A DNA stretch of 6,972 bases from Actinomycetota bacterium (GTDB taxonomy: Bacteria > Actinomycetota > Thermoleophilia > Solirubrobacterales > Solirubrobacteraceae), in contig WLNG01000073.1 of NCBI GenBank assembly GCA_009699915.1, positions 1 through 6,972 on the forward strand, given 5' to 3'. Below are positions 1-6,159 of this stretch, in pieces (position 1 is the first letter of the stretch; each line of letters starts with the position of its first letter). Under the pieces are notes generated by a model. It was not told where the DNA came from and searched no databases. It worked only from the letters and a program-made list of their open reading frames with translations. A program made the translations under genes and the position numbers.

Positions 1-1793
1 AGCTCGTTGCGCTCGATACCAACGCACAGAGCGCGACCGACGTTGTCCGCATCAACTCGGGTTCAACCGTCAAGGACGTCGCCGAGTATCTCGGCGTCGG
101 AGTCCCGGAGGTCATCAAGCAGCTGATGCTGATGGGCGAGATGGCGACGCTCACTCAGACGCTCGCCGACGAGGCGATCCTCGTTCTCGCGGAGGCGCTC
201 GGCAAGGAGGCCGAGATCGTCACCAGCGACGAGGACGACGAGCTAGACGAGCTGTGGGACGACGAGGACGATGACCTCGTCGTGCGTCCGCCGGTCGTGA
301 CGATCATGGGCCACGTCGATCACGGCAAGACGTCACTGCTCGATGCGATCCGCGAGGCCGACGTCGTCGCCGGGGAGGCCGGCGGCATCACGCAGCACAT
401 CGGCGCCTATCAGGTCCATCACGGTGAGAACCTCATCACCTTCCTGGATACGCCGGGTCACGAGGCGTTCACGGCGATGCGCGCCCGCGGCGCCCGCGTG
501 ACCGACGTCGCGGTCGTCGTCGTCGCCGCCGATGACGGTCCGAAGCCGCAGACCGATGAAGCCATCGATCACGCGAAGGCGGCTGGCGTTCCGATCATCG
601 TCGCGGTCAACAAGATCGACAAGGAAGGAGCCGATCCCACGCGGGTGCGCACGGAGATGACCCAGCGTCAGCTCCAGCCAGCGGAATGGGGCGGCGAAAC
701 CGAGTACGTCGATGTCTCCGCCAAGACCCGTGAGGGACTTGAGACTCTCCTCGACACGATCCTCGTCGTGACGGAGCTGGCAGAGCTGCGCGCCAACACC
801 GATGCGCCTGCCAGTGGCGTCGTGATCGAGTCGAAGCTCGACCCGGGGCGCGGCCCCGTGGCGACCATTCTCATCCAGCGCGGCACGCTGCGTGTCGGCG
901 ACGCGCTCGTAGCCGGTTCGCACTGGGGCAAGGTGCGCGCGATGAGCGACTACACCGGCACTCGTGTTGACCAGGCCGTTCCGGGTGATCCGGTTGAGGT
1001 GCTCGGTTTCGACGGTGTCCCGGACGCGGGCGAGTCCGTGCGCTCGGCAGAGAGCGATCGCGCCGCTCGTTCCGCCGCAAACGATCGCTCCATCCGCCTG
1101 AAGAACGAGGCGCAGGCGCGCCGCGCCGGCAGGAAGGTGTCGTTCGACGATCTCTTCCAGGGCATCCAGAAGGGTGTGCTGAAGGACCTCAACCTCGTGC
1201 TTAAGGCCGACGTCTCGGGGTCGCTCGAGGCCTTCGAAGACGAGATCGCCAAGCTTCCGCAGGACGAGGTCGTCGTCAACATCATCCACAGCGGTGTTGG
1301 TGGCATCAACGAGTCGGACGTCATGCTGGCCGCCGCCTCGAATGCCGTCGTGCTCGGATTCAACGTGCGCCCGGTCGGCGACGCACGCGCTGTCTCCGAT
1401 CGTGAGGGCGTTGAGATCCGCACCTACGCGGTGATCTATAAGGCGCTCGAAGAGCTGCGCGATGCGATGTCGGGCATGCTCGAGCCCGAGGAGGTCGAGG
1501 ACACCGTCGGTCTGGTCGAGGTCCGCCAGACCTTCCGCGCCTCGAAGCTCGGCGTCATCGCGGGTTCGTACGTCACCGAGGGGAAGGTCACGCGCGGTTG
1601 CCGGGTGCGGATCGTGCGCGATGGCACGGTGATCTACGAGACGACGATCGACAGCCTCAAGCGGCATCAGGACGACGTCCGCGAGGTCGCGCAGGGCTTC
1701 GAGTGCGGCATCGTGTTGACGAACTTCCAGGACGTGAAGGAAGGCGACGTACTCGAGGCCTTCGAGACCCGGAAGGTCGAGCGCGAGCTCTAG
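1..1793 (+). CDS. infB: Translation initiation factor IF-2 (5' end outside window)
   Basis: IF-2 is the GTPase that brings initiator fMet-tRNA to the 30S subunit and promotes subunit joining. The frame is open from the window edge (first whole codon at 3), so the N-terminus is missing and 596 residues are visible. Numbering from that codon: an IF2_N domain at about 16-73, then an acidic linker (nt 222-278, 13 of 19 residues Asp/Glu). The GTPase domain follows, with G1 GHVDHGKT 103-110, GGITQHIGA 127-135, DTPGH 149-153, NKID 203-206 and SAK 239-241. Next come the EF-Tu-like domain II, the IF-2-specific domain III ([11 protein letters not shown]...) and the C-terminal fMet-tRNA-binding domain. 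ATG at 126 is internal, because the IF2_N domain begins upstream of it. In the C-terminal domain the usual IAGC reads IAGS (residue 522), and the usual KR(Y/F)K reads KRHQ (553-556), while ECG (567-569) is kept. It heads the visible gene cluster, 45 bases before rbfA. Identity is certain. Confidence 0.98.
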   Translation, partial: LVALDTNAQSATDVVRINSGSTVKDVAEYLGVGVPEVIKQLMLMGEMATLTQTLADEAILVLAEALGKEAEIVTSDEDDELDELWDDEDDDLVVRPPVVTIMGHVDHGKTSLLDAIREADVVAGEAGGITQHIGAYQVHHGENLITFLDTPGHEAFTAMRARGARVTDVAVVVVAADDGPKPQTDEAIDHAKAAGVPIIVAVNKIDKEGADPTRVRTEMTQRQLQPAEWGGETEYVDVSAKTREGLETLLDTILVVTELAELRANTDAPASGVVIESKLDPGRGPVATILIQRGTLRVGDALVAGSHWGKVRAMSDYTGTRVDQAVPGDPVEVLGFDGVPDAGESVRSAESDRAARSAANDRSIRLKNEAQARRAGRKVSFDDLFQGIQKGVLKDLNLVLKADVSGSLEAFEDEIAKLPQDEVVVNIIHSGVGGINESDVMLAAASNAVVLGFNVRPVGDARAVSDREGVEIRTYAVIYKALEELRDAMSGMLEPEEVEDTVGLVEVRQTFRASKLGVIAGSYVTEGKVTRGCRVRIVRDGTVIYETTIDSLKRHQDDVREVAQGFECGIVLTNFQDVKEGDVLEAFETRKVEREL

Positions 1794-1796
1794 GCC

Positions 1797-1810
1797 CGCG
1801 CAGTTGCGCG
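1797..1810 (+). other. Small GC hairpin in the infB-rbfA spacer
   Basis: CGCGC (1797-1801) can pair with GCGCG (1806-1810) around an AGTT loop, just after the infB stop. No T-run follows, so this is not a typical intrinsic terminator. In a tightly packed cluster it is more likely a weak pause or processing site, or chance pairing in GC-rich DNA. The pairing is seen; any function is a guess. Confidence 0.25.
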
Positions 1811-1825
1811 TCGGCTCTTCGCGCT

Positions 1826-1833
1826 GGGAGGGA
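1826..1833 (+). promoter_or_regulatory. Shine-Dalgarno site of rbfA
   Basis: GGGAGGGA ends five bases before the ATG at 1839. It is the strongest ribosome binding site within the infB-prx series and fixes the rbfA start. rbfA is also the only gene there separated from its neighbour by a real spacer, so it probably loads its own ribosomes instead of relying on coupling. Confidence 0.75.
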
Positions 1834-1838
1834 CTAGG

Positions 1839-2192
1839 ATGGCGTCCGAGCGAATGCGTCGTGTAGATGAGGCTGTTCGAGCCGTTCTCGCTGACGCCAT
1901 TCCACGAATCCTCAAGGACCCGAGGGTCGGCTTCGTGACGATCACCGATGTCAACACCAGCCCTGATCTACGCCAAGCCCAGGTGCATGTCAGCGTCCTC
2001 GGCGACCCCGACGCGCAGGCAGCAGCGCTCGCCGGGCTCAACTCGGCGCATGGCGTCCTGCAGCGCGAGGTCGGTTCACAGCTCCACATGAAGCGGACTC
2101 CGGCGCTCACATTCCGTCTCGACGAGACAGCCGCGCGCGCCGCTCGGCTCGAGGCGCTGATCGACAGGCTCAGTCCGGAGACCGACGCATGA
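1839..2192 (+). CDS. rbfA: Ribosome-binding factor A
   Basis: RbfA is a single KH-type-domain protein that binds the immature 30S subunit near the 5' end of 16S rRNA and is needed for late 16S maturation and cold growth. The 117-residue product has the usual family length. It starts with the typical helix (MASERMRRVDEAVRAVLADA), followed by the strand pair around GFVTITDVNTSPDLRQAQVHVSVLGD (residues 31-56). The helix-kink-helix region NSAHGVLQREVGSQLHMKR (68-86) contains the A-x-G kink of this KH variant (A70, G72). PAL-TF-LD at 88-95 is the common closing strand motif. The ATG at 1839 has a strong GGGAGGGA upstream. Its stop overlaps the next start by four bases (ATGA), so nrnA is probably translated by reinitiation. 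Its position after infB matches the conserved bacterial order. Confidence 0.96.
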   Translation: MASERMRRVDEAVRAVLADAIPRILKDPRVGFVTITDVNTSPDLRQAQVHVSVLGDPDAQAAALAGLNSAHGVLQREVGSQLHMKRTPALTFRLDETAARAARLEALIDRLSPETDA

Positions 2193-3163
2193 CCGCACTC
2201 GAGCAGGTGGTGGAGCAACTGCGCACGGGCGAGCGGTTCCTGCTCGTGACGCATGAACATCCCGACGGCGATGCAGTCGGTTCCTTGCTGGCGATGCACG
2301 GGGTCCTGCGCGCGCTCGACAAAGATGCGGTGATGTTCATCGGAGCCCAGGAGTTCCCGCTCCCAAAGGAGTACGCCTGGCTCGATCATCACGAGGTCGT
2401 CAGCGAACTTCCTGCGGATCTCAGCGAGCGTGTCCTGGTCTTTCTCGATTGCGGCAGCATCGAACGCAACCCAGCGGAGGGTCTGAAGGGCGCTGGCGGC
2501 ACGATCCTGAACATCGACCACCATCACGACAACACCCGCTTCGGCACCATCGATCTCGTCGACGATGGCGCCTCCTGCACTGCGGAGATCGTCTGGCAGA
2601 TCGCGCACGCGCTCGGCGCTCCGCTCAGCCTCGCGGTGGCAGAGGCGCTCTATGTCGGATTGATCACCGACACCGGGCGCTTCATGTACGAGAACACCGG
2701 TTCCAGCTCACACGCGATGGCGGCGGAGCTCATCGACGCGGGAGTCGATGTGCCGATTGTCTATCGCCGGGTGTACGAGGGCTGGCCGGAGCCCAAGCTC
2801 CATCTGGTCGCGCGCGCGCTCTCGCGCGTTCAGCGGCACAGCGGCGGCCGGCTGACATTCACACACCTTTTCGCGCAGGACTTCAGTGAGACCGGCGCCC
2901 TTGACAGCCACACCGAGGGCATCGTCGATGTGTTGCGCGCGATCGACGGAACGAAGGTCGCAGCGGTGGCCCGGCAGCGCAGTGACGCCGATGCCGGGCA
3001 GTGGAAGGTCTCACTGAGGTCAAGCGATGGCGAGGTCGATGTCTCGGCCATCGCTCGGGCCGGTGGTGGCGGTGGCCATCGGGCGGCAGCTGGATTCAAC
3101 GCGGCGCTCGATCCCGCTGATCTGGTGGCGTTCATCGACGCCCAGATCGCTACCCAGCGCTGA
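2189..3163 (+). CDS. nrnA: DHH/DHHA1 phosphoesterase, NrnA type (nanoRNase / pAp phosphatase)
   Basis: A 324-residue cytoplasmic manganese-type phosphoesterase of the bifunctional oligoribonuclease/PAP phosphatase family. Members degrade 2-5-nucleotide RNAs and dephosphorylate 3'-phosphoadenosine 5'-phosphate; actinobacterial relatives such as Rv2837c of Mycobacterium tuberculosis also cleave cyclic di-AMP. The DHH domain shows all metal motifs: H22-x3-D26-x-D28 in HEHPDGDAVGS, D87 in DCGS, DHHH 110-113, and D161 in TDTGRF. The C-terminal DHHA1 domain has the substrate-binding glycine motif GGGGGHRAAAGF (about 292-303). Length and motif spacing are normal and nothing is missing. The start overlaps the rbfA stop by four bases, with no strong ribosome binding site, so translational coupling is likely. 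Which substrate matters here cannot be read from sequence; orn could be present elsewhere in the genome. Confidence 0.93.
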   Translation: MTALEQVVEQLRTGERFLLVTHEHPDGDAVGSLLAMHGVLRALDKDAVMFIGAQEFPLPKEYAWLDHHEVVSELPADLSERVLVFLDCGSIERNPAEGLKGAGGTILNIDHHHDNTRFGTIDLVDDGASCTAEIVWQIAHALGAPLSLAVAEALYVGLITDTGRFMYENTGSSSHAMAAELIDAGVDVPIVYRRVYEGWPEPKLHLVARALSRVQRHSGGRLTFTHLFAQDFSETGALDSHTEGIVDVLRAIDGTKVAAVARQRSDADAGQWKVSLRSSDGEVDVSAIARAGGGGGHRAAAGFNAALDPADLVAFIDAQIATQR

Positions 3164-3167
3164 GGCG

Positions 3168-3998
3168 ATGGACGGCCTCGTCCTCGCGGACAAGCCCTCC
3201 GGGAAGACGTCGCGCGATCTCACCGTGCTCGTCGGGCGTGAGCTCGGTGAGCGGCGGACCGGCCATGCCGGAACGCTTGACCCGTTCGCCACCGGGCTGA
3301 TGGCGGTCCTCGTCGGGCGAGCCCGTCGGGCACAGCGGTTCTTCATGGCGCTTCCGAAGGAGTACGTCGCCGTTGCGCGCTTCGGTGCGACGTCCACGAC
3401 CGGCGACCCGGAGGGTGAAATCACGCAGACCGGCGTGCTCCCGCCCGAGCACCTCGCACTCCCGCTTGGCCGAATCCGGCAGCGGCCGCCCGCGCACAGC
3501 GCGATACGGATCCACGGCGTACGAGCGTACGAGCGCGCGCGCCGCGGCGAGGCCGTCGAAATGCCTGAGCGCGAAGTCACCATCTATGCGTTCGAAGAGC
3601 TCTGGCGTGATGGTGATCGCGCCGGGTACCGCATCGCCTGTTCGTCGGGGACGTACGTGCGCAGCTTGATCGCCGACCTGGGCGATGCGTACACGCAGGA
3701 GCTGCGACGTACGGCGATCGGCGGGTTCCGCGTTGAGGACGCCGACCCTCAGCGAGTGCTCTCACTCGAGGCAGCGCTCGCGTTCTTCACGCACGTGCGG
3801 CTCACGGCCGCCGAGTCCGTGCGCGCAGCACACGGCCTCGCCGTCACCCCCGAGGAGGAGCTCATCGAGCCCTCGGGTTCGTGGGTCGTTCCCGATCCGC
3901 CCGCCGAGGTGCTGCTCGTTGATGGCTCGGGCGCGGTGGCGCTCGCCGAGCGGCGAGATGACGGTTCGCTCAAGCCGCGCGTAGGCTTCCGAGGGTGA
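3168..3998 (+). CDS. truB: tRNA pseudouridine(55) synthase TruB
   Basis: TruB converts U55 in the T-loop of tRNAs to pseudouridine and also helps tRNA folding. The 276-residue product starts with the family opening (MDGLVLADKPSGKTS) and carries the catalytic aspartate D38 in GHAGTLDPFATG (32-43). The conserved substrate-stacking tyrosine is Y66 (KEYVAVARFG). SAIRIHGVRAYERARRGE (111-128) matches the next conserved block, although the usual aromatic residue of PPxYSAxK is H110. GTYVRSLIADLG (161-172) is the last core motif. A short PUA-like C-terminal domain follows from about 210. The ATG at 3168 is chosen because family homology begins there. The frame stays open upstream to 3027, but that part lies inside nrnA and lacks family sequence. 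GAGG sits only two bases before the ATG, so coupling with nrnA probably drives translation. Confidence 0.96.
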   Translation: MDGLVLADKPSGKTSRDLTVLVGRELGERRTGHAGTLDPFATGLMAVLVGRARRAQRFFMALPKEYVAVARFGATSTTGDPEGEITQTGVLPPEHLALPLGRIRQRPPAHSAIRIHGVRAYERARRGEAVEMPEREVTIYAFEELWRDGDRAGYRIACSSGTYVRSLIADLGDAYTQELRRTAIGGFRVEDADPQRVLSLEAALAFFTHVRLTAAESVRAAHGLAVTPEEELIEPSGSWVVPDPPAEVLLVDGSGAVALAERRDDGSLKPRVGFRG

Positions 3999-4900
3999 AG
4001 CTCCTTGCGCTCTCCGAGGTGGACCCCCGTGCGCGGCGTGTCGCACTCGGGACCTTCGATGGCGTGCACCTCGGCCACCGTGAGGTCATCGCGGGCTGCG
4101 ACACGGTCCTCACCTTCGATCCCCATCCCGCCAGCGTGCTGCGCCCCGGCAGCGAGCCGCTGCTGCTGACGTCGATGGAACGCAGGACCGAGCTCATCGC
4201 ACGCCTCGGCGTGAGCGAGCTGGTCACGATCCCGTTCGACGAGGAGTTCGCGCGCCGCTCGCCCGAGCAGTTCGTCGACGAGATCATCATCGGTGCGCTC
4301 GGAGCCAGTCACGTCAACGTCGGTGGGAACTTCCGTTTCGGGGCCGGGGCGCGTGGAGACTCCGTGATGCTGGCGGCGGACGAACGCTTCACGACGGCAG
4401 TCGTGGCAATGGTCCAGGCGGGCGGGGAGGTCGTCAGCGCCAGTCACATCCGTGAGCTGCTCGCCTGTGGCGCGGTCGCTGAGGCGAATGCGCTCTTGGG
4501 CGACGCCTTCGTGATCGACGGCCCTGTCGTCCACGGAGAGAAGCGCGGGCGCACACTCGGCTTCCCGACGGCGAATCTCGAGCCGGTTGCGGGGTGCTGT
4601 ACGCCCGGGCATGGCGTCTACGCCTGTCGGGTGCGACTTGACGATGGGTCCTGGCACGCTGCTGCGACGAGCATCGGAGTGCGTCCGATGTTCGAAACCG
4701 GTCTTGGGGAGTTGATCGAGGCGTATCTGCTGGACTTCAGCGGCGATCTCTACGGCAGGAGCATCAGGATCGAGTTCTTGGAGCGGCTGCGCGGCGAGCA
4801 GCGGTTCGATGGCGTCGATGCACTGGTCGAGCAGATGAACCGCGATGTCGATCGGGCACGCCAGATCGCAGGCCGGGTGCTACCCTCGGCATCCGCATGA
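3995..4900 (+). CDS. ribF: Bifunctional riboflavin kinase / FAD synthetase
   Basis: RibF phosphorylates riboflavin to FMN and adenylates FMN to FAD. The N-terminal nucleotidyltransferase half shows [10 protein letters not shown] (19-28), FDPHPAS (41-47), the [13 protein letters not shown] block (110-122) and SASHIRELL (148-156). The C-terminal kinase half shows [11 protein letters not shown] (185-195), GVYA, IGVRPMF (227-233), the probable catalytic glutamate E242 in IEAYLLDF, and DLYG. The 301 residues are near family length, but the segment between GHREVI and TFDPHP is only about seven residues, clearly shorter than the helix usually found there. The GTG start at 3995 overlaps the truB TGA by four bases. 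It leaves 18 residues before GTFDG, as usual for the family, and no better start exists. No FMN riboswitch is possible here because there is no leader. Confidence 0.95.
   Translation: MKLLALSEVDPRARRVALGTFDGVHLGHREVIAGCDTVLTFDPHPASVLRPGSEPLLLTSMERRTELIARLGVSELVTIPFDEEFARRSPEQFVDEIIIGALGASHVNVGGNFRFGAGARGDSVMLAADERFTTAVVAMVQAGGEVVSASHIRELLACGAVAEANALLGDAFVIDGPVVHGEKRGRTLGFPTANLEPVAGCCTPGHGVYACRVRLDDGSWHAAATSIGVRPMFETGLGELIEAYLLDFSGDLYGRSIRIEFLERLRGEQRFDGVDALVEQMNRDVDRARQIAGRVLPSASA
4881..4886 (+). promoter_or_regulatory. Possible -10 box for an internal rpsO promoter
   Basis: TACCCT inside the end of ribF fits the TAnnnT -10 pattern and lies ten bases before the rpsO ATG, so a transcript from it would have almost no leader. 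No recognisable -35 box is present at 16-18 bases. rpsO has no strong ribosome binding site, which would suit either a near-leaderless transcript or coupling with ribF. A ribosomal-protein gene with its own internal promoter is common. The call rests on one hexamer and may be chance. Confidence 0.28.
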
Positions 4901-5169
4901 CCACGCTGACAGCTGAAAAGACCGCCGAGATCGTCTCGAAGTTCGGGGACAGTCCGCAGGACACCGGGAACGCCCGCGTGCAGGTCGCGCTCCTCACCGA
5001 GCGCATCAACGACCTCACCGAGCATCTGCGCTCCCACAAGAAGGATCACGCCTCCAGGCGTGGCCTGCTGATGCTCGTCGGGCGCCGTCGCCGGCTGCTC
5101 AACTACCTGCAGAAGCGCGATCTCGAGGGCTATCGCGCGCTCGTCGCCGAGCTCGGCCTGCGGAAGTAG
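4897..5169 (+). CDS. rpsO: 30S ribosomal protein S15
   Basis: S15 is a primary binder of the central domain of 16S rRNA and contributes to a bridge to the 50S subunit. The 90-residue product has the standard length and four-helix pattern. It includes [15 protein letters not shown] (23-37), the signature [20 protein letters not shown] (47-66) that contacts the rRNA junction, and the ending [24 protein letters not shown]. The ATG overlaps the ribF stop by four bases and there is no clear Shine-Dalgarno sequence, so coupling or a near-leaderless transcript (see the TACCCT at 4881) is likely. In many bacteria rpsO is followed directly by pnp. Here a peroxiredoxin gene starts two bases after it and pnp begins about 1.6 kb downstream. 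Confidence 0.98.
   Translation: MTTLTAEKTAEIVSKFGDSPQDTGNARVQVALLTERINDLTEHLRSHKKDHASRRGLLMLVGRRRRLLNYLQKRDLEGYRALVAELGLRK
5162..5166 (+). promoter_or_regulatory. Shine-Dalgarno site of the peroxiredoxin gene
   Basis: GGAAG within the last codons of rpsO stands five bases before the ATG at 5172. It decides that start and ties the peroxiredoxin gene to the rpsO transcript, since there is no room for a promoter in the two-base gap. Confidence 0.6.
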
Positions 5170-5171
5170 CA

Positions 5172-5639
5172 ATGGGCGTCATCGCCCCCGGAACCGCCGT
5201 TCCGGCATTCGCTCTGAAGCGCGCTGACGGAGAGCCCTTCACCCAGGACGATGTCGCTTCCGGCGTTCATGTCCTCGTCTTCTATCCCGCGACGTTCAGC
5301 TCGGTCTGCACGAGTCAGCTGCAGATCTACGAAGAGTCTCTCGCCGAGATCACCGCAGATGGCGCGCAGATCTATGGCGTCTCGGTCGACAACACCTTCA
5401 GCCAGATTGCGTTCTGCGAGCAGCTGAACGTCACGATCCCGCAGTTGGCCGACTTCGAGCCAAAGGGCGTTGCCTCGCGCGCGTTCGGGGCGTACTTCGA
5501 GCCCGCCGGATTCTCGAATCGTGCGCTGGTCGTGATCAAGGACGGCGTCGTAGTCTGGTCCTGGGAGGGCGAGAACCCTGGCGTGCTCCCTGGCGTCAAC
5601 CTCGTCTTCGACGGACTGCAGGCCGCCGCCGCGGCCTAG
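5172..5639 (+). CDS. Peroxiredoxin of the AhpC/TSA superfamily (BCP/AhpE-like)
   Basis: A 155-residue thioredoxin-fold peroxidase expected to reduce hydrogen peroxide or organic hydroperoxides in the cytoplasm; no signal peptide is present. The active-site loop is P39-A-T-F-S43-S-V-C46, giving peroxidatic Cys46, with Ser43 in the place of the usual threonine of PxxxTxxC. R117 (SNRALVVIKDG) is the likely conserved arginine. A second cysteine, C82, lies in the helix after SVDNTFSQ, 36 residues after Cys46. That spacing matches the resolving cysteine of some BCP-type enzymes, so an atypical two-cysteine mechanism is possible; the CP+5 position is Gln. The alternative is a one-cysteine AhpE-like enzyme using an external thiol. 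The gene follows rpsO by two bases with a GGAAG site, so it is probably co-transcribed. The protein ends in a run of five alanines encoded within a GC hairpin, and its stop overlaps that of the opposing gene. The exact subfamily is uncertain. Confidence 0.88.
   Translation: MGVIAPGTAVPAFALKRADGEPFTQDDVASGVHVLVFYPATFSSVCTSQLQIYEESLAEITADGAQIYGVSVDNTFSQIAFCEQLNVTIPQLADFEPKGVASRAFGAYFEPAGFSNRALVVIKDGVVVWSWEGENPGVLPGVNLVFDGLQAAAAA
5620..5637. terminator. GC hairpin across the convergent stop codons, possible U-less bidirectional terminator
   Basis: AGGCCGC (5620-5626) pairs perfectly with GCGGCCT (5631-5637) around a CGCC loop, giving a 7-bp, almost all-GC stem. It covers the last codons of the peroxiredoxin gene and touches the stop codons of both convergent genes. 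No T-run follows on either strand, so it is not a canonical intrinsic terminator. Hairpins without U-tails have been proposed to act in actinobacteria. Its position, exactly where two converging transcripts must end, supports the idea, but GCC-rich alanine codons form such stems easily. Confidence 0.4.
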
Positions 5640-6127
5640 GCGTCGCCGGATACGACCCCTGGGGCGGGGTGCGCTGCGAGCAGTGGCGCGATCGCCTCCT
5701 GCCGGAAGTCGAAGATCGTCGCTACGTCGCGGTCCACGAAGGCCCGGTGCGCAACCTCACCCAGAGCACCGAAGCCGATCGAGTAACGGACGGTGTCGGT
5801 CATCAGCGTCCGACCACCGTCGAGTGGGTCGAACTCGTGGGTGTGGTGCCACAGGGCGTAGGGTCCTGAGATCTGCGTGTCGACGAAGCGTCGGCCGGGC
5901 TCCCACTCCTGGATCAGCGTTTTCCAGGACACCGGTACGCCGCGAATGCGCAGCCGGTACTGGATCAGCGTCCCCACCTGCATCGTGATCGGCTCTGGCG
6001 TGATCACGCGAAAGCGTAGGAGCGGCGGGGTGATCATCTCGAGGTTCCGCGCGTCGGCGAAAAACGGGAAAACCTCCTCGGGTGTGCCGTCAAGCTCTTG
6101 GCTACGGATCAGCGTATGAATGCGCAT
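5636..6127 (-). CDS. SRPBCC (START-like) ligand-binding domain protein, function unknown
   Basis: A single-domain 163-residue protein of the SRPBCC/polyketide-cyclase-like fold, which forms a helix-grip pocket for hydrophobic ligands. It resembles the uncharacterised subfamily also found attached to TIGR01777-type epimerases. Visible subfamily signatures are the opening strand with PEEVFPFFADARNLEMITPP (16-35), the G-VPVSWKTLI segment (63-72), and FVDTQISGPYALWHHTHEF (81-99). These are followed by MTDTVRYSIGFGALG (109-123) and the end helix with IFDFRQEAI (138-146). No catalytic residue set or partner domain is recognisable, so neither ligand nor reaction can be named. It is the only minus-strand gene in the window. 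It converges on the peroxiredoxin gene with a three-base overlap and diverges from the DsbA-like gene across 32 bases. Only a distant GGAG precedes the ATG (about 14 bases away), so the start is moderately supported. Confidence 0.85.
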   Translation of the reverse strand: MRIHTLIRSQELDGTPEEVFPFFADARNLEMITPPLLRFRVITPEPITMQVGTLIQYRLRIRGVPVSWKTLIQEWEPGRRFVDTQISGPYALWHHTHEFDPLDGGRTLMTDTVRYSIGFGALGEVAHRAFVDRDVATIFDFRQEAIAPLLAAHPAPGVVSGDA

Positions 6128-6137
6128 CGTTCGTGGG

Positions 6138-6143
6138 TACGCT
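6138..6143 (+). promoter_or_regulatory. Possible -10 box of the DsbA-like gene
   Basis: TACGCT in the 32-base divergent gap fits TAnnnT and lies 16 bases before the ATG at 6160, so the leader would be about ten bases. TATGAA at 6115-6120 has the right spacing for a -35 box but is a poor match. No comparable box is obvious for the minus-strand gene. Any divergent promoters here must overlap, and their upstream parts must lie inside the opposite gene. Confidence 0.3.
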
Positions 6144-6159
6144 CCAGAGCCTCTCCGCG

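Noticed and set aside
333..1667. 444-codon minus-strand open frame opposite infB
   Set aside because: It lies wholly inside the certain infB gene, its product is rich in Arg, His and Asp without any recognisable domain, and such frames are expected opposite GC-rich codons.
1835..1840. TAGGAT as a -10 box at rbfA
   Set aside because: It overlaps the ATG, so RNA would begin inside rbfA without its start codon; it is best explained as chance next to the ribosome binding site.
1790..2608. 272-codon minus-strand open frame across rbfA and nrnA
   Set aside because: It crosses two well-identified genes on the other strand; its product has low-complexity Ser/Arg/Ala composition and no family motif.
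3027..3167. Longer truB starting at 3027
   Set aside because: The extra 47 residues are encoded inside nrnA and resemble no TruB; the family N-terminus starts at the ATG at 3168.
3901..3998. FMN riboswitch in front of ribF
   Set aside because: The region is truB coding sequence that overlaps ribF by four bases, with no leader and no conserved RFN-type elements seen.
3749..4657. 302-codon minus-strand open frame opposite truB and ribF
   Set aside because: It is the antisense of two certain genes, with no recognisable domain or supporting start signal.
5655..5670. ACCCC/GGGGT hairpin near the end of the SRPBCC gene as a terminator
   Set aside because: The stem is only five pairs, lies inside coding sequence and has no T-run; the 5620-5637 stem at the junction is stronger and better placed.
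6082..6159. Longer DsbA-like protein from 6082 or from the GTG at 6133
   Set aside because: The 6082 start would overlap the divergent gene and add non-family sequence. The GTG at 6133 cannot be excluded but has no ribosome binding site and would place the TACGCT box inside the gene.
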